Assembly: GCA_900637135.1 (NCBI GenBank)
Contig: LR134353.1
Location: 5,331,558-5,395,557, forward strand
DNA: 64,000 nucleotides
DNA from: Mycolicibacterium flavescens
Lineage (GTDB): Bacteria; Actinomycetota; Actinomycetes; Mycobacteriales; Mycobacteriaceae
Reading direction: 5' to 3'
Shown: one piece after another, positions 33,205 through 41,530 of the stretch
Numbering within the stretch: the stretch's first letter is position 1
Layout of the letters: each line of letters starts with the position of its first letter
Notes under the pieces: generated by a model
Database searches by the model: none
What the model saw: only the letters and a program-made list of their open reading frames with translations
Told to the model about the DNA's origin: nothing
Position numbers and translations under genes: made by a program

Positions 33205-34554
33205 TCAACCCAGCCAGTCCAGGACCGCTGCCGCCGTCCACGACTGCTGCATGCTGCCCAGCGGCTCGCCGGTGAAGGGTTCGTAGTATTCGGCAAACGT
33301 CCCGTCGCTGGCCTGGCGCAGTCCCTCCTGGCGAAGCAGACGTGCGCGTTCGGCCCAGCCGCGGCGCGCGAAGCACCACGAGAACAGCCACGTCATCACC
33401 GGCCAGACCGGGCCGCGCCAGTATTCGCGCGGCCGGAATTCGCGTGACACCGGCGAGGTGGACGGAATGCAGGCGTACTTGAGGTCGGGATGAGCGCAGA
33501 AGCGCGGGCCCTCCAGCAGCTTTACCAGCGAGCGTTCCTTGTCGTGGGGCAGACCGCCGCACAACAGCGGGGCGAACTGCGCGACCGTTTCGGTGGCCAC
33601 CCACTTGCCCGTTCGCACGTCGAAATCCCTCGCTGCGCCGCTTCTTTCGTCAGTGGTGTCGATGACGCCGTCACGGAACCGCTGGCCCCACGCATAGAGG
33701 TCGCGGACGTCGGCGCGGGGGCGGCCGTATTCCTCACCGATCTCGGCGAGCACGTCGCAGGCGACCGCGAGGATGGCCGAGACGAACACGTCCTCGACCG
33801 CGAAACTCATGACCTTGGGCAGCAATTCGTCGTCGTAGCGGGCCGACTTCATCTCCTCGAGCAACCAGAGGTAGCGGTCGTACTCGAGGTCGGACGGGCG
33901 CTGGGTGGCGTCGGTGACGATCGTGTTGTCCTCGCGCTGGTACTCGGGCACGTTGCCCGGAATCACGTTGGCATAGGCGCTGTCCCAGCGCGGGGAGTTG
34001 TCCATACCCGACTCCCAGCCGTGGTACAGCGTGACGCGGCCGTGTTCGTTCGGGTCACGGGCCTCGGCGAGCCAGCGGTGCCACTTGACGAGGTCGGACC
34101 AGCGGCGGTCCAGGAACGCCTCGGCCACAGCGCGGGTGGAGCGGCCGCGGGTGCGGGCGTGATCGAGGATGCGCTGCACGGCGATCGCGTGCACCGGCGG
34201 CTGGGTGATACCGGACGTGTGCCGGCTGCGGGGTGCGTGCGCGGCCAGTGCGGACGTGGCCCAGCGCGCCGGGCCGGGAAAGTAACCGTCGACACCGTTG
34301 GCGAAGACGATGTGCGGGATCATCCCGTTGGTCCACTGCGCCGAGAGCAGGGTGTCGAGTTCGACGACCGCGCGCTCGACGCTCAGCGGGGCCAGCCCGA
34401 TCGCCACGAACGCCGCGTCCCAGCTCCACATGTGCGGGTACAGCAGCGGTGCCGCGGTGGTCATGGTGCCCAGGTCGTTACCCCGCAGCAGGTACGCGGC
34501 GCGGGCCGCGAGCTGGGTGGGCGCAAAGCTGTGGTCGGGTGGCATCCGTTCCAT
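33205..34554 (-). CDS. ggh: Glucosylglycerate hydrolase (GH63-like)
   Basis: A 449-residue (alpha/alpha)6-barrel glycoside hydrolase. It matches the mycobacterial glucosylglycerate/mannosylglycerate hydrolase described in M. hassiacum. The catalytic aspartate is Asp185 in WESGMDNSPRWD and the base Glu422 in FAEYYEP, each three residues after the published Asp182 and Glu419. LYPHMWSWDAAFVAIGL and YWRGPVWPVMTWLF are conserved substrate-site blocks. It releases glucose and glycerate from stored glucosylglycerate, a solute used in nitrogen starvation and as MGLP precursor. The ATG at 34554 is used; ATG 34545 is possible. Rapid growers carry it, M. tuberculosis does not. Confidence 0.88.
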   Translation of the reverse strand: MERMPPDHSFAPTQLAARAAYLLRGNDLGTMTTAAPLLYPHMWSWDAAFVAIGLAPLSVERAVVELDTLLSAQWTNGMIPHIVFANGVDGYFPGPARWATSALAAHAPRSRHTSGITQPPVHAIAVQRILDHARTRGRSTRAVAEAFLDRRWSDLVKWHRWLAEARDPNEHGRVTLYHGWESGMDNSPRWDSAYANVIPGNVPEYQREDNTIVTDATQRPSDLEYDRYLWLLEEMKSARYDDELLPKVMSFAVEDVFVSAILAVACDVLAEIGEEYGRPRADVRDLYAWGQRFRDGVIDTTDERSGAARDFDVRTGKWVATETVAQFAPLLCGGLPHDKERSLVKLLEGPRFCAHPDLKYACIPSTSPVSREFRPREYWRGPVWPVMTWLFSWCFARRGWAERARLLRQEGLRQASDGTFAEYYEPFTGEPLGSMQQSWTAAAVLDWLG

Positions 34555-34598
34555 GATGCGACGCTTCGCCGCCGAACGCAGGTCGGTAGGGTTTCGAC

Positions 34599-35264
34599 AT
34601 GCCGACCGCGATGATCACGGGCGCCTCACGGGGGCTCGGGACGGCGATCGCCACGGCGCTGGCCGACAGTCACACACTGTTTCTGGCCGGGCGACCGTCG
34701 GCGGCGCTCGACGAGGTCGCCGCGCAGTTCGGCGCGACCACGTGGCCGATCGACCTGGCTGACGTCTCCGGTATCGAGGCCGCGGTCGAGCCGATCATCG
34801 AGCTCGACGTACTGATCCACAACGCGGGCGTGGCGTTCCCTGGCCGGGTCGCCGAGTCCACCGTCGACGAGTGGCGCACCTCCATGGAGGTCAATGTCAT
34901 TGGCGCGGTTGCCCTTACACTCGCGCTGTTGCCGGCGTTGCGGGCCGCGGGCGGACACGTGCTGTTCGTGAACTCGGGGTCGGGGATCAACGCGTCGCCG
35001 GGATTGGCGTCGTATTCGGCCAGCAAGTTCGCCTTGCGGTCGTTCGCCGACTCACTGCGGGCCGATGAGCCGTCGCTGCGGGTGACGTCGGTGCACCCGG
35101 GCCGGATCGCCACGGAAATGCAGGAGGGTCTGGTCGCCTACGAGGGCGGCGAGTACGACCCGTCGCGGTTCCTGAGCCCGCAGAGTGTGGCGAAGGTGAT
35201 CGCCGATGCGGTGCACACCCCGCCCGACGCCCACATGCACGAGGTCATCGTCCGCCCCCGCTAA
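34599..35264 (+). CDS. Short-chain dehydrogenase/reductase
   Basis: A 221-residue SDR. TGASRGLGTAIA is the glycine-rich cofactor loop, HNAGVAF the NAG motif, NSGSG with SYSASKFAL the catalytic Ser and YxxxK. The N terminus begins directly at the first strand (MPTAMITGAS). The ATG is six nt after TAGGGT. It is divergent from the glucosylglycerate hydrolase gene, the two starts being only 44 nt apart, and convergent with the AbiEi/DUF559 gene. The substrate is unknown. Confidence 0.88.
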   Translation: MPTAMITGASRGLGTAIATALADSHTLFLAGRPSAALDEVAAQFGATTWPIDLADVSGIEAAVEPIIELDVLIHNAGVAFPGRVAESTVDEWRTSMEVNVIGAVALTLALLPALRAAGGHVLFVNSGSGINASPGLASYSASKFALRSFADSLRADEPSLRVTSVHPGRIATEMQEGLVAYEGGEYDPSRFLSPQSVAKVIADAVHTPPDAHMHEVIVRPR

Positions 35265-35270
35265 TAGTTC

Positions 35271-35325
35271 GGTGATTTCGGTGTAGTTTGTCGCGGCAGG
35301 CGCAACCAGTTACACCGAAATCGCC
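35271..35325. terminator. Bidirectional hairpin, left copy of the DUF559-flanking element
   Basis: Arms GGTGATTTCGGTGTA and TACACCGAAATCGCC pair with one mismatch across 25 nt. It lies between the convergent SDR and DUF559 genes, and the DUF559 stop codon is in the loop edge. A related sequence lies inverted at 36213-36260 on the other side of the DUF559 gene. Confidence 0.7.
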
Positions 35326-36167
35326 GATTTGATGAGCGCTATCACGCGGTCGGGGTACTCCGTGATGTCGAGCCACGTGAAGCGCAGCACCTGCCACCCC
35401 AGAAGGGTTATGTCGTTCTGTCGCACCCGATCCTGATGGAACTCGTCAGAACCGATATGGAACGCCAAGCCGTCAACTTCGATGGCGACCTTCGGGCCCT
35501 TGAATCCCACATCGACGCGATATTTGCCCACCGGGTAGTTCGCTTGCCACCCGGTGATCCCGGCTTCCCGGAGCAGCCTGAGCAGCAGCCGCTCGGCCGT
35601 CGACCGCGCGCCGTCCGACGCCGCCTGCAGAAGTACGCGCGCCGCCGGTGAACCGTAGCGGCCCTTGTTGCGGAGTTGGGCGCGCCACAGATCCCGCAGC
35701 GCTACATCCGCCTGGAGCGCGCGATCCATGATCTTTGCGCCATCGCGTGTCCGGACGGCGGCCTCAAGAACGGTCAATGGTCGGGAGGTGACGCGTAGCC
35801 CCTTGCATTCGACGATGTCCTCGGATGCAAGGTTCCGGCGGCGCAACCTCACACCGCTGGGAGCTCGGCCGCTGCCGTTGCGAGGCATGGTGACGTCAAC
35901 GAGATTCGGCGCGAAGCGGGTGAGGCTTTGCCACCACGCAGCTGTCAAGCCGCTCGCGACGGCAGTCTCCCCGCAACTCCACACCCCGACGCGTATACGC
36001 GCGGCGTCACTGAATGGCCGGTCGTCGACGAAGTAGACGCCGCGTGCGCACTGCCGCCACTGTCCGGACCGCACGCGCCTGTGAACGGCGGACCTGCTCA
36101 TCCCCATGAGGCGAGCCTGGCCGAGCGTCAGCACACCATCGTGCCGACGGAGATGAGCGTTGAGCAC
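35310..36167 (-). CDS. AbiEi-type winged-helix + DUF559 nuclease-like protein
   Basis: A 285-residue two-domain protein. Residues 1-60 resemble the AbiEi antitoxin N-terminal winged helix (GVLTLGQARLMGMSRSAVHRRVRSGQW with RGVYFV). Residues 185-285 are a DUF559 domain related to Vsr endonucleases: AERLLLRLLREAGI, then YRVDVGFKGPKVAIEVDG with the D...ExD metal residues of PD-(D/E)xK enzymes, and QNDITLLGWQVLRFTW. No partner toxin gene of the AbiEii type is adjacent. The GTG at 36167 is the start. The gene is bracketed by inverted copies of a palindromic element and sits between leuS and the SDR gene, absent from the M. tuberculosis locus. Biological role unknown. Confidence 0.8.
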   Translation of the reverse strand: MLNAHLRRHDGVLTLGQARLMGMSRSAVHRRVRSGQWRQCARGVYFVDDRPFSDAARIRVGVWSCGETAVASGLTAAWWQSLTRFAPNLVDVTMPRNGSGRAPSGVRLRRRNLASEDIVECKGLRVTSRPLTVLEAAVRTRDGAKIMDRALQADVALRDLWRAQLRNKGRYGSPAARVLLQAASDGARSTAERLLLRLLREAGITGWQANYPVGKYRVDVGFKGPKVAIEVDGLAFHIGSDEFHQDRVRQNDITLLGWQVLRFTWLDITEYPDRVIALIKSAISV

Positions 36168-36212
36168 TTAGTGATGGACGCGACAGCCGCTCCTCCGGTT
36201 CCCTGTGCCGCT

Positions 36213-36260
36213 GTTTCGGTGTCAATGGTTGCGCCAGTCACAACCAACTACGCCGAAATC
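36213..36260. terminator. Hairpin after leuS, right copy of the DUF559-flanking element
   Basis: An imperfect palindrome with arms around TTTCGGTGT/ACGCCGAAA and an inner GGTTG/CAACC, starting six nt past the leuS stop codon. Read on the minus strand it resembles the left copy at 35271, sharing GATTTCGG-GTAGTT, GGCGCAACCA and ACACCGAAA in the same order. Confidence 0.65.
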
Positions 36261-36265
36261 GCGCG

Positions 36266-39109
36266 TTAGACGACGATGTTGACGAGGCGGCCGGCCACCA
36301 CGATGACCTTCTTCGGCGTTGCGCCGTTGATGAACGCCTGAACCTTCTCGTCGGCCAACGCGGCGGCTTCCAGCGCGTCGGCGTCCGCGTCCGCGGCGAC
36401 CGTCACCCGGCCGCGCACCTTCCCGTTGACCTGCACGGGGTACTCGACGGTGTCCTCGACCAGATACTGCGGGTCGGCCACCGGGAAGGGGCCCTGCGCC
36501 AGCGACGATTCGTGACCCAGCCGACGCCACAACTCCTCGGCCAGATGCGGGGCCAGCGGCGCGACCATCAACACCAGCGGCTCCAACGCCGCGCGTGCCG
36601 TCACCCCCTCCTTGGTCAGGTGGTTGGTGTACTCGATCAGCTTGGCCGCCGCGGTGTTGTTGCGCAGGCTCGTGTAATCGTCGGACACTCCGGCGATGGT
36701 GCGGTGCAACAACTTCAGCGTCGGCTCGTCGATCGCCTCGTGTTCGGCGACGCGGTTGGCGCCGGTCTCCTCGTCGACCACCAGGCGCCACACCCGCTGC
36801 AGAAACCGGTGTGCGCCCACGACGTCCTTGGTGGCCCACGGCCGCGACGCCTCCAGTGGCCCCATCGACATCTCGTAAACCCGCAGCGTGTCCGCACCGT
36901 AGTTGTCGCAGATCTCGTCGGGGGACACCGAGTTCTTCAGGCTCTTGCCGATCTTCCCGAACTCCTGGAAGACCTCTATTTCACCGTCGGGTCCAGGCAA
37001 GTAGAACTTGCCCTCCCGCTCAACCACTTCCGCCGCGGGCACGTATGCGCCGCGGGAGTCGGTGTAGGCGAACGCCTGGATGTAGCCCTGGTTCACCAGC
37101 CGGCGGTACGGCTCAGAGGAGCTGACGTGGCCGAGGTCGTAGAGCACCTTGTGCCAGAACCGCGCGTACAGCAGGTGCAGCACCGCGTGCTCGACGCCGC
37201 CGACGTACAGGTCGACACCACCCGGGTCGTCGGCTCCGTGTTCGAGGGGCCGCGGCCCCATCCAGTAGGCCTCGTTCTCCTTGGCGCACAACTCCTCTGA
37301 GTTGTGCGGATCGGTGTAGCGCAGCTCGTACCAGGAGCTGGCGGCCCACTGCGGCATCACGTTGGTGTCGCGGGTGTAGCGCTTGAGTCCGTCGCCGAGA
37401 TCCAGCTCGACGTTCACCCAGTCGGTGGCCTTACCCAGCGGCGGCGACGGCTCGCTGTCGGCGTCGTCGGGGTCGAAGAGCACCGGCGAGTAGTCGGGTA
37501 CGTCGGGCAGCTCGACCGGCAGCGCGGACTCCGGCAGCGCGTGCGCGCGGCCGTCCTCGTCGTAGACAATCGGGAACGGCTCGCCCCAGTACCGCTGACG
37601 CGCGAAAAGCCAATCCCGCAGCTTGTATTCGACGCGCTCACGGGCGCGGCCCTCTGCCGCCAACCGCGCGGTGATGGCCTCCTTCGCCGAAGCCACGCTC
37701 AGCCCGTTGAGGTAGTCGGAGTTGACGATCTCGCCTTCTCCGGTGTACGCGTCCTGCGAGACATCGCCGCCGGCAACGACTTCCACGATCGGCAGCCCGA
37801 ACTCGTTCGCAAATTCCCAGTCGCGCGGGTCGTGTCCCGGCACCGCCATGATGGCTCCGGTGCCGTAACCCAGCAGAACGTAGTCGGCGATGAAGATCGG
37901 CACGCGTTGACCGTTGGCGGGATTCGTCGCATACGCGCCGACGAACACACCGGTCTTGGTCCTGTTCTCCTGCCGCTCCAGGTCCGACTTGGCCGCGATC
38001 GCCGCGCGGTAGGCGGCGACGGCTTCGGCGGGCGTCGCCGCCCCGTACGTCCATCGCTCGTCGACACCGGAGGGCCACTGGTCGGCGACCACCTTGTCGA
38101 CCAGTTCGTGCTCGGGCGCCAGCACCATGTACGTCGCGCCGAACAGTGTGTCGGGGCGGGTGGTGAACACCTCGATGTCCCCGACCTCGGTGCCGAACAA
38201 GACGGATGCCCCCGTCGACCGGCCGATCCAGTTGCGCTGCATGGCCTTGACCTTCTCCGGCCAGTCCAGCAGTTCGAGGTCGTCGAGCAGGCGATCGGAG
38301 TACGCGGTAATCCGCATCATCCACTGCCGCAACCGTTTACGGAACACTGGGAAGTTCCCGCGCTCGCTGCGGCCGTCGGAGGTGACCTCCTCGTTGGCCA
38401 GTACCGTGCCCAACCCCGGACACCAGTTCACCAGCGAGTCGGACTGATATACCAGCCGATACGAGTCGATGACGTCGGCGCGCTCACCCTTCGACAGATC
38501 CGTCCACGACCGGCCGTCGTCGAGGCTGCGCGCACCCGACTCGAACTGCTCGACCAACTCCGCGATCGGCCGGGCCTTCTGTGCGGTCGGGTCGAACCAC
38601 GCGTTGTAGATCTGCAGGAAGATCCACTGCGTCCACTTGTAGTAGTCGACGTCGGTGGTGGCGAAGCTGCGGCGCGAGTCGTGACCGAACCCCAACCGGC
38701 CCAGCTGGCGCCTGAAGTTGACGATGTTGGCCTCGGTGCGAATCCGGGGATGCGTCCCGGTCTGGATGGCGTACTGCTCGGCAGGCAGACCGAACGCGTC
38801 AAACCCCAAGGCGTGCAACACATTATGCCCGGTCATCCGGAAGTACCTGGCGTAGACGTCGGTCGCGATGTAACCGAGCGGGTGCCCGACGTGCAGGCCT
38901 TCACCCGACGGATACGGGAACATGTCCAAGACGAACATCTTGTCGGGGGGCACCGGCGAACCGTCGGCGGGCGCCAGCGACCCGACGGGGTTCGGCACGT
39001 GGAAGGTCCCCGCGTCGGCCCACCGCTGCTGCCAGGTGCGCTCGATCTGCCCGGCCAGCTCCGCGGTGTAGCGGTGCTGCGGGGTGTCTGTGGTCGGCGC
39101 GTCTGTCAC
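36266..39109 (-). CDS. leuS: Leucyl-tRNA synthetase
   Basis: A 947-residue class I synthetase that charges leucine to tRNA-Leu. FPYPSGEGLHVGHPLGY holds the HIGH signature (HVGH), the CP1 editing domain spans roughly 270-470 with TRPDTLFGATYMVLAPEH, and FGKIGKSLKNSVSPDE holds the KMSKS-equivalent loop as KIGKS. The anticodon-binding helices and the C-terminal flexible domain (VNGKVRGRVTV) follow. The start is the GTG at 39109. It is divergent from the secreted antigen gene, with 177 nt between. A leftward hairpin ends its transcript. Confidence 0.97.
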   Translation of the reverse strand: MTDAPTTDTPQHRYTAELAGQIERTWQQRWADAGTFHVPNPVGSLAPADGSPVPPDKMFVLDMFPYPSGEGLHVGHPLGYIATDVYARYFRMTGHNVLHALGFDAFGLPAEQYAIQTGTHPRIRTEANIVNFRRQLGRLGFGHDSRRSFATTDVDYYKWTQWIFLQIYNAWFDPTAQKARPIAELVEQFESGARSLDDGRSWTDLSKGERADVIDSYRLVYQSDSLVNWCPGLGTVLANEEVTSDGRSERGNFPVFRKRLRQWMMRITAYSDRLLDDLELLDWPEKVKAMQRNWIGRSTGASVLFGTEVGDIEVFTTRPDTLFGATYMVLAPEHELVDKVVADQWPSGVDERWTYGAATPAEAVAAYRAAIAAKSDLERQENRTKTGVFVGAYATNPANGQRVPIFIADYVLLGYGTGAIMAVPGHDPRDWEFANEFGLPIVEVVAGGDVSQDAYTGEGEIVNSDYLNGLSVASAKEAITARLAAEGRARERVEYKLRDWLFARQRYWGEPFPIVYDEDGRAHALPESALPVELPDVPDYSPVLFDPDDADSEPSPPLGKATDWVNVELDLGDGLKRYTRDTNVMPQWAASSWYELRYTDPHNSEELCAKENEAYWMGPRPLEHGADDPGGVDLYVGGVEHAVLHLLYARFWHKVLYDLGHVSSSEPYRRLVNQGYIQAFAYTDSRGAYVPAAEVVEREGKFYLPGPDGEIEVFQEFGKIGKSLKNSVSPDEICDNYGADTLRVYEMSMGPLEASRPWATKDVVGAHRFLQRVWRLVVDEETGANRVAEHEAIDEPTLKLLHRTIAGVSDDYTSLRNNTAAAKLIEYTNHLTKEGVTARAALEPLVLMVAPLAPHLAEELWRRLGHESSLAQGPFPVADPQYLVEDTVEYPVQVNGKVRGRVTVAADADADALEAAALADEKVQAFINGATPKKVIVVAGRLVNIVV

Positions 39110-39286
39110 GTGAACAGGGTATAAGCACCGATATTCGCGGTGCTTCGGCCACGGGTCGGTCTCGGTTGCATTGCGGGGAAGTCAGAACACGGTTGCAGGT
39201 CGATTCCGACGCTGGTCGCCGTGCTTCGCGGGTCGATACAGTCAGCGCCTGACCTCTTCCCGTGCAGCTCGGAAGGACCGACGCAG

Positions 39287-40375
39287 ATGATCGAGATCGC
39301 CCCTCGCTGGCGGATATTGGCCGCAAGTGTGGCCACCGCCACCGCCGGCGTCCTCGGCTTTGCGGGCACGACCGCATCGGCCGAACCTCTCGTTCCGCAG
39401 CCACCCCAGCCCGCGTTGCCCACGGTCACGCAGACCGTCACGGTCACACCGAACGCCCAGCCCCTCACCCAACAGGGGGTGACCGCACCGGGTGTGACGT
39501 CTGCCACCGCGGGGACCCCGGCCGGCGCGGCAGCCCAAGCCGGCGCAGCGACTCCGGCGGGCGCGGCGACTCCGGCGGGCGCGGCCACTCCGGCGGGCGC
39601 GGCGACACCGGCCGGTACCTCGGCCCCGGGCCTGGCCGCCCAACCCGTCCCCCCGGCGCCGGTCGCGACGATCATGCCCACCACCTCCGGCACGCTCACC
39701 GAGTTCTTCGCCGACAAGGGGGTCAAACTCGAGCCCCAGAACAGCCGCGACTTCAAGGCGCTCACCATCGTGCTGCCGATGCCGCGCGGCTGGGAGCACG
39801 TCCCGGACCCGAACGTCCCCGATGCCTTCGCGGTGATCGCGGACCGGGTCGGCGGCAACGGGTTGTACACCTCGAACGCTCAGGTCGTGGTGTACAAGCT
39901 CGTCGGCGACTTCGACCCCAAAGAGGCGATCAGCCACGGCTTCATCGACAGCCAGCAGCTGCCCGCATGGCGCAGCACCGACGCGTCGCTGGCCGAGTTC
40001 GGCGGCATGCCGTCGGCGTTGATCGAGGGAACCTACCGCGAGAACAACATGACGCTGAACACCTCGCGGCGTCACGTCATCGCCGCGGCCGGACCGGACA
40101 AGTATCTGGTGTCGCTGTCCGTCACCACGAGCGTCGACCAGGTTGTCCCGGCCGCTGAGGCCACGGACGCAATCGTCAACGGTTTCCGGGTGACGGTCCC
40201 CGGGGCGCCCGCCGCAGCACCCCCCGCTGCGCCTGCCGCCCCCGGTGCACCCGCCCCGGCCGCTCCCGGCGCGGCATCGCCGGTGTCTAATCCGCCGTCA
40301 GCAGCGACGGCGCCGGCCGCCCCGCGGTCCCCGAGCGCGACTGCGCTGGGAACCCAGCCGGGCCTGCCGGGTTAG
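39287..40375 (+). CDS. Secreted proline-rich antigen, Mtc28/Rv0040c homologue (LpqN/LpqT-type domain)
   Basis: A 362-residue secreted protein. Residues 1-31 are a signal peptide with AFAGTTASA before the cleavage site. A Pro/Ala/Thr-rich stretch with four 6-residue repeats follows. The folded core (about 125-310) has LTEFFADKGVKLEPQ, PMPRGWEHVPDPNVPDAF and GGMPSALIEGTYRENN, typical of the LpqN/LpqT/Mtc28 family; here there is no lipobox, so it is not a lipoprotein. A second Pro/Ala-rich tail ends the protein. AAGGA lies upstream of the ATG. Function is unknown; the M. tuberculosis protein is a T-cell antigen. Confidence 0.88.
   Translation: MIEIAPRWRILAASVATATAGVLGFAGTTASAEPLVPQPPQPALPTVTQTVTVTPNAQPLTQQGVTAPGVTSATAGTPAGAAAQAGAATPAGAATPAGAATPAGAATPAGTSAPGLAAQPVPPAPVATIMPTTSGTLTEFFADKGVKLEPQNSRDFKALTIVLPMPRGWEHVPDPNVPDAFAVIADRVGGNGLYTSNAQVVVYKLVGDFDPKEAISHGFIDSQQLPAWRSTDASLAEFGGMPSALIEGTYRENNMTLNTSRRHVIAAAGPDKYLVSLSVTTSVDQVVPAAEATDAIVNGFRVTVPGAPAAAPPAAPAAPGAPAPAAPGAASPVSNPPSAATAPAAPRSPSATALGTQPGLPG
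39539..39610. repeat. 18-bp tandem repeat in the antigen gene
   Basis: Four near-identical 18-bp units encoding AGAATP. Differences are single bases at silent positions. Length is likely to vary between strains. Confidence 0.85.
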
Positions 40376-40456
40376 GCCCGTCCCCCGGGCGAAGCCTGGC
40401 GCCCGGGGGACGTCCCAAACTCGTCGATCGCGACGGGTCTCGATATCCTGTGGCCC

Positions 40457-40810
40457 ATGCTCATCGCCGCGGTGCTCTGCCTGTGCGCTGCCGGCGCCAT
40501 CGCCGCGGTCGGTGGATGGCTACTGAGCCGACCGCAATCCGAAGACCCGGTGCGCACGGTGCTGCGCTCGGTGGCGCCAACCCAACTGGCGGCCGCCGCG
40601 ATGCTGGCAGCCGGCGGTGCGGTCGCACTGGCGGCCGATCCCGGCACGGCCCTCGTCGTGTTGATCGTCTGCGTGGTCGGAGCGCTGGGAACCGTCGGAG
40701 CCGGATGCTGGCAGAGCGCGAAGATGGCCGTCCGGCTATCGCGCGCTGAGCGCAGCGAGGCGGGCGGTTGCGGCGGCGCGTGCGCCACCTGCACGCTCTC
40801 CTGCAGTTGA
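40457..40810 (+). CDS. Small two-helix membrane protein, Rv0039c homologue
   Basis: A 117-residue protein with an N-terminal helix (MLIAAVLCLCAAGAIAAVGGWLL), two further hydrophobic segments around 43-60 and 64-84, and a cysteine-rich tail GGCGGACATCTLSCS. The tail contains four cysteines and could bind metal or form disulphides. The ATG is seven nt after TATCCT, so the mRNA is probably leaderless. It is convergent with the YqgE gene with a 3-nt gap. No function is known. Confidence 0.75.
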   Translation: MLIAAVLCLCAAGAIAAVGGWLLSRPQSEDPVRTVLRSVAPTQLAAAAMLAAGGAVALAADPGTALVVLIVCVVGALGTVGAGCWQSAKMAVRLSRAERSEAGGCGGACATCTLSCS

Positions 40811-40813
40811 GGT

Positions 40814-41419
40814 CTAGTTGCGGCTGACGTCGATCGGATGCGTGGCGAGCAACGACAGCGGAAGGGGCTGTCTGCGCAGCACCCGCGACCACAGGTCGAT
40901 CTTCGGTTCGACCAGAACGTCGGACGGTAGGGCGGACAAGACGATCCAGTCGTCGCGCTCGATCTCGCCTTCGAGTTGGCCGATCGTCCACCCCGAGTAG
41001 CCGGCGAAGATCCTTATCCCTTCCACCACCGGGGCGATCGAGTCGGGATCGGCGTCCAGGTCGACCATCACCATCCGCCCCTGCACATGGCGCAGACCGG
41101 GGGCGTCGGCGGGCTCCATCCCGGCGCGCAGCGTCGCCAGGCACAGCGCCGCATCGCGTTTGACCGGTCCGCCGATGAACATCGTCTTCGGTTTGGCGGC
41201 CAGCTTGGCCCACTGGGGCAACACGTTGTAGACCGCGGTCTCGCTCGCCCGGTTCAGGACGACGCCGAGCGTGCCGCCGTCGTTGTGCTCGACGACGTAG
41301 ATGACGCTGCGGCGGAACGTCGGCTCCAGCAGGTCGGTGTTGGCGAGAAGCAACGTCCCCGCCCGCACTCGAGGCGCGGCAGGGGCGATGAAATCCTCCG
41401 GGTCCTCTGACTGCGCCAC
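40814..41419 (-). CDS. YqgE/AlgH family protein, Rv0038 homologue
   Basis: A 201-residue protein of the UPF0301 family. The core AGTLLLANTDLLEPTFRRSVIYVVEHNDGGTLGVVLNR, then MFIGGPVKRDAALCLA and RIFAGYSGWTIGQLEGEI are the conserved blocks. Its biochemical role is not settled. The GTG at 41419 matches the family N terminus; the frame stays open for another 1.9 kb upstream, but that part is a high-GC shadow of the opposite-strand genes. It is divergent from the MFS gene. Confidence 0.88.
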   Translation of the reverse strand: MAQSEDPEDFIAPAAPRVRAGTLLLANTDLLEPTFRRSVIYVVEHNDGGTLGVVLNRASETAVYNVLPQWAKLAAKPKTMFIGGPVKRDAALCLATLRAGMEPADAPGLRHVQGRMVMVDLDADPDSIAPVVEGIRIFAGYSGWTIGQLEGEIERDDWIVLSALPSDVLVEPKIDLWSRVLRRQPLPLSLLATHPIDVSRN

Positions 41420-41530
41420 CCGTCCATCATGGCACCGGCAACCCCTGTCGTGGCGGACAAGCGCGACGCCGCCGCGATATTTGTACTGTGGATGCGGTCC
41501 GATCCGCCGCTTCTGAGAACGTGATCTCCC

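Noticed and set aside
35310..36167. Complete type IV toxin-antitoxin pair
   Set aside because: Only an AbiEi-like N-terminal domain is present, fused to a DUF559 domain; neither neighbour (leuS, SDR) is an AbiEii nucleotidyltransferase.
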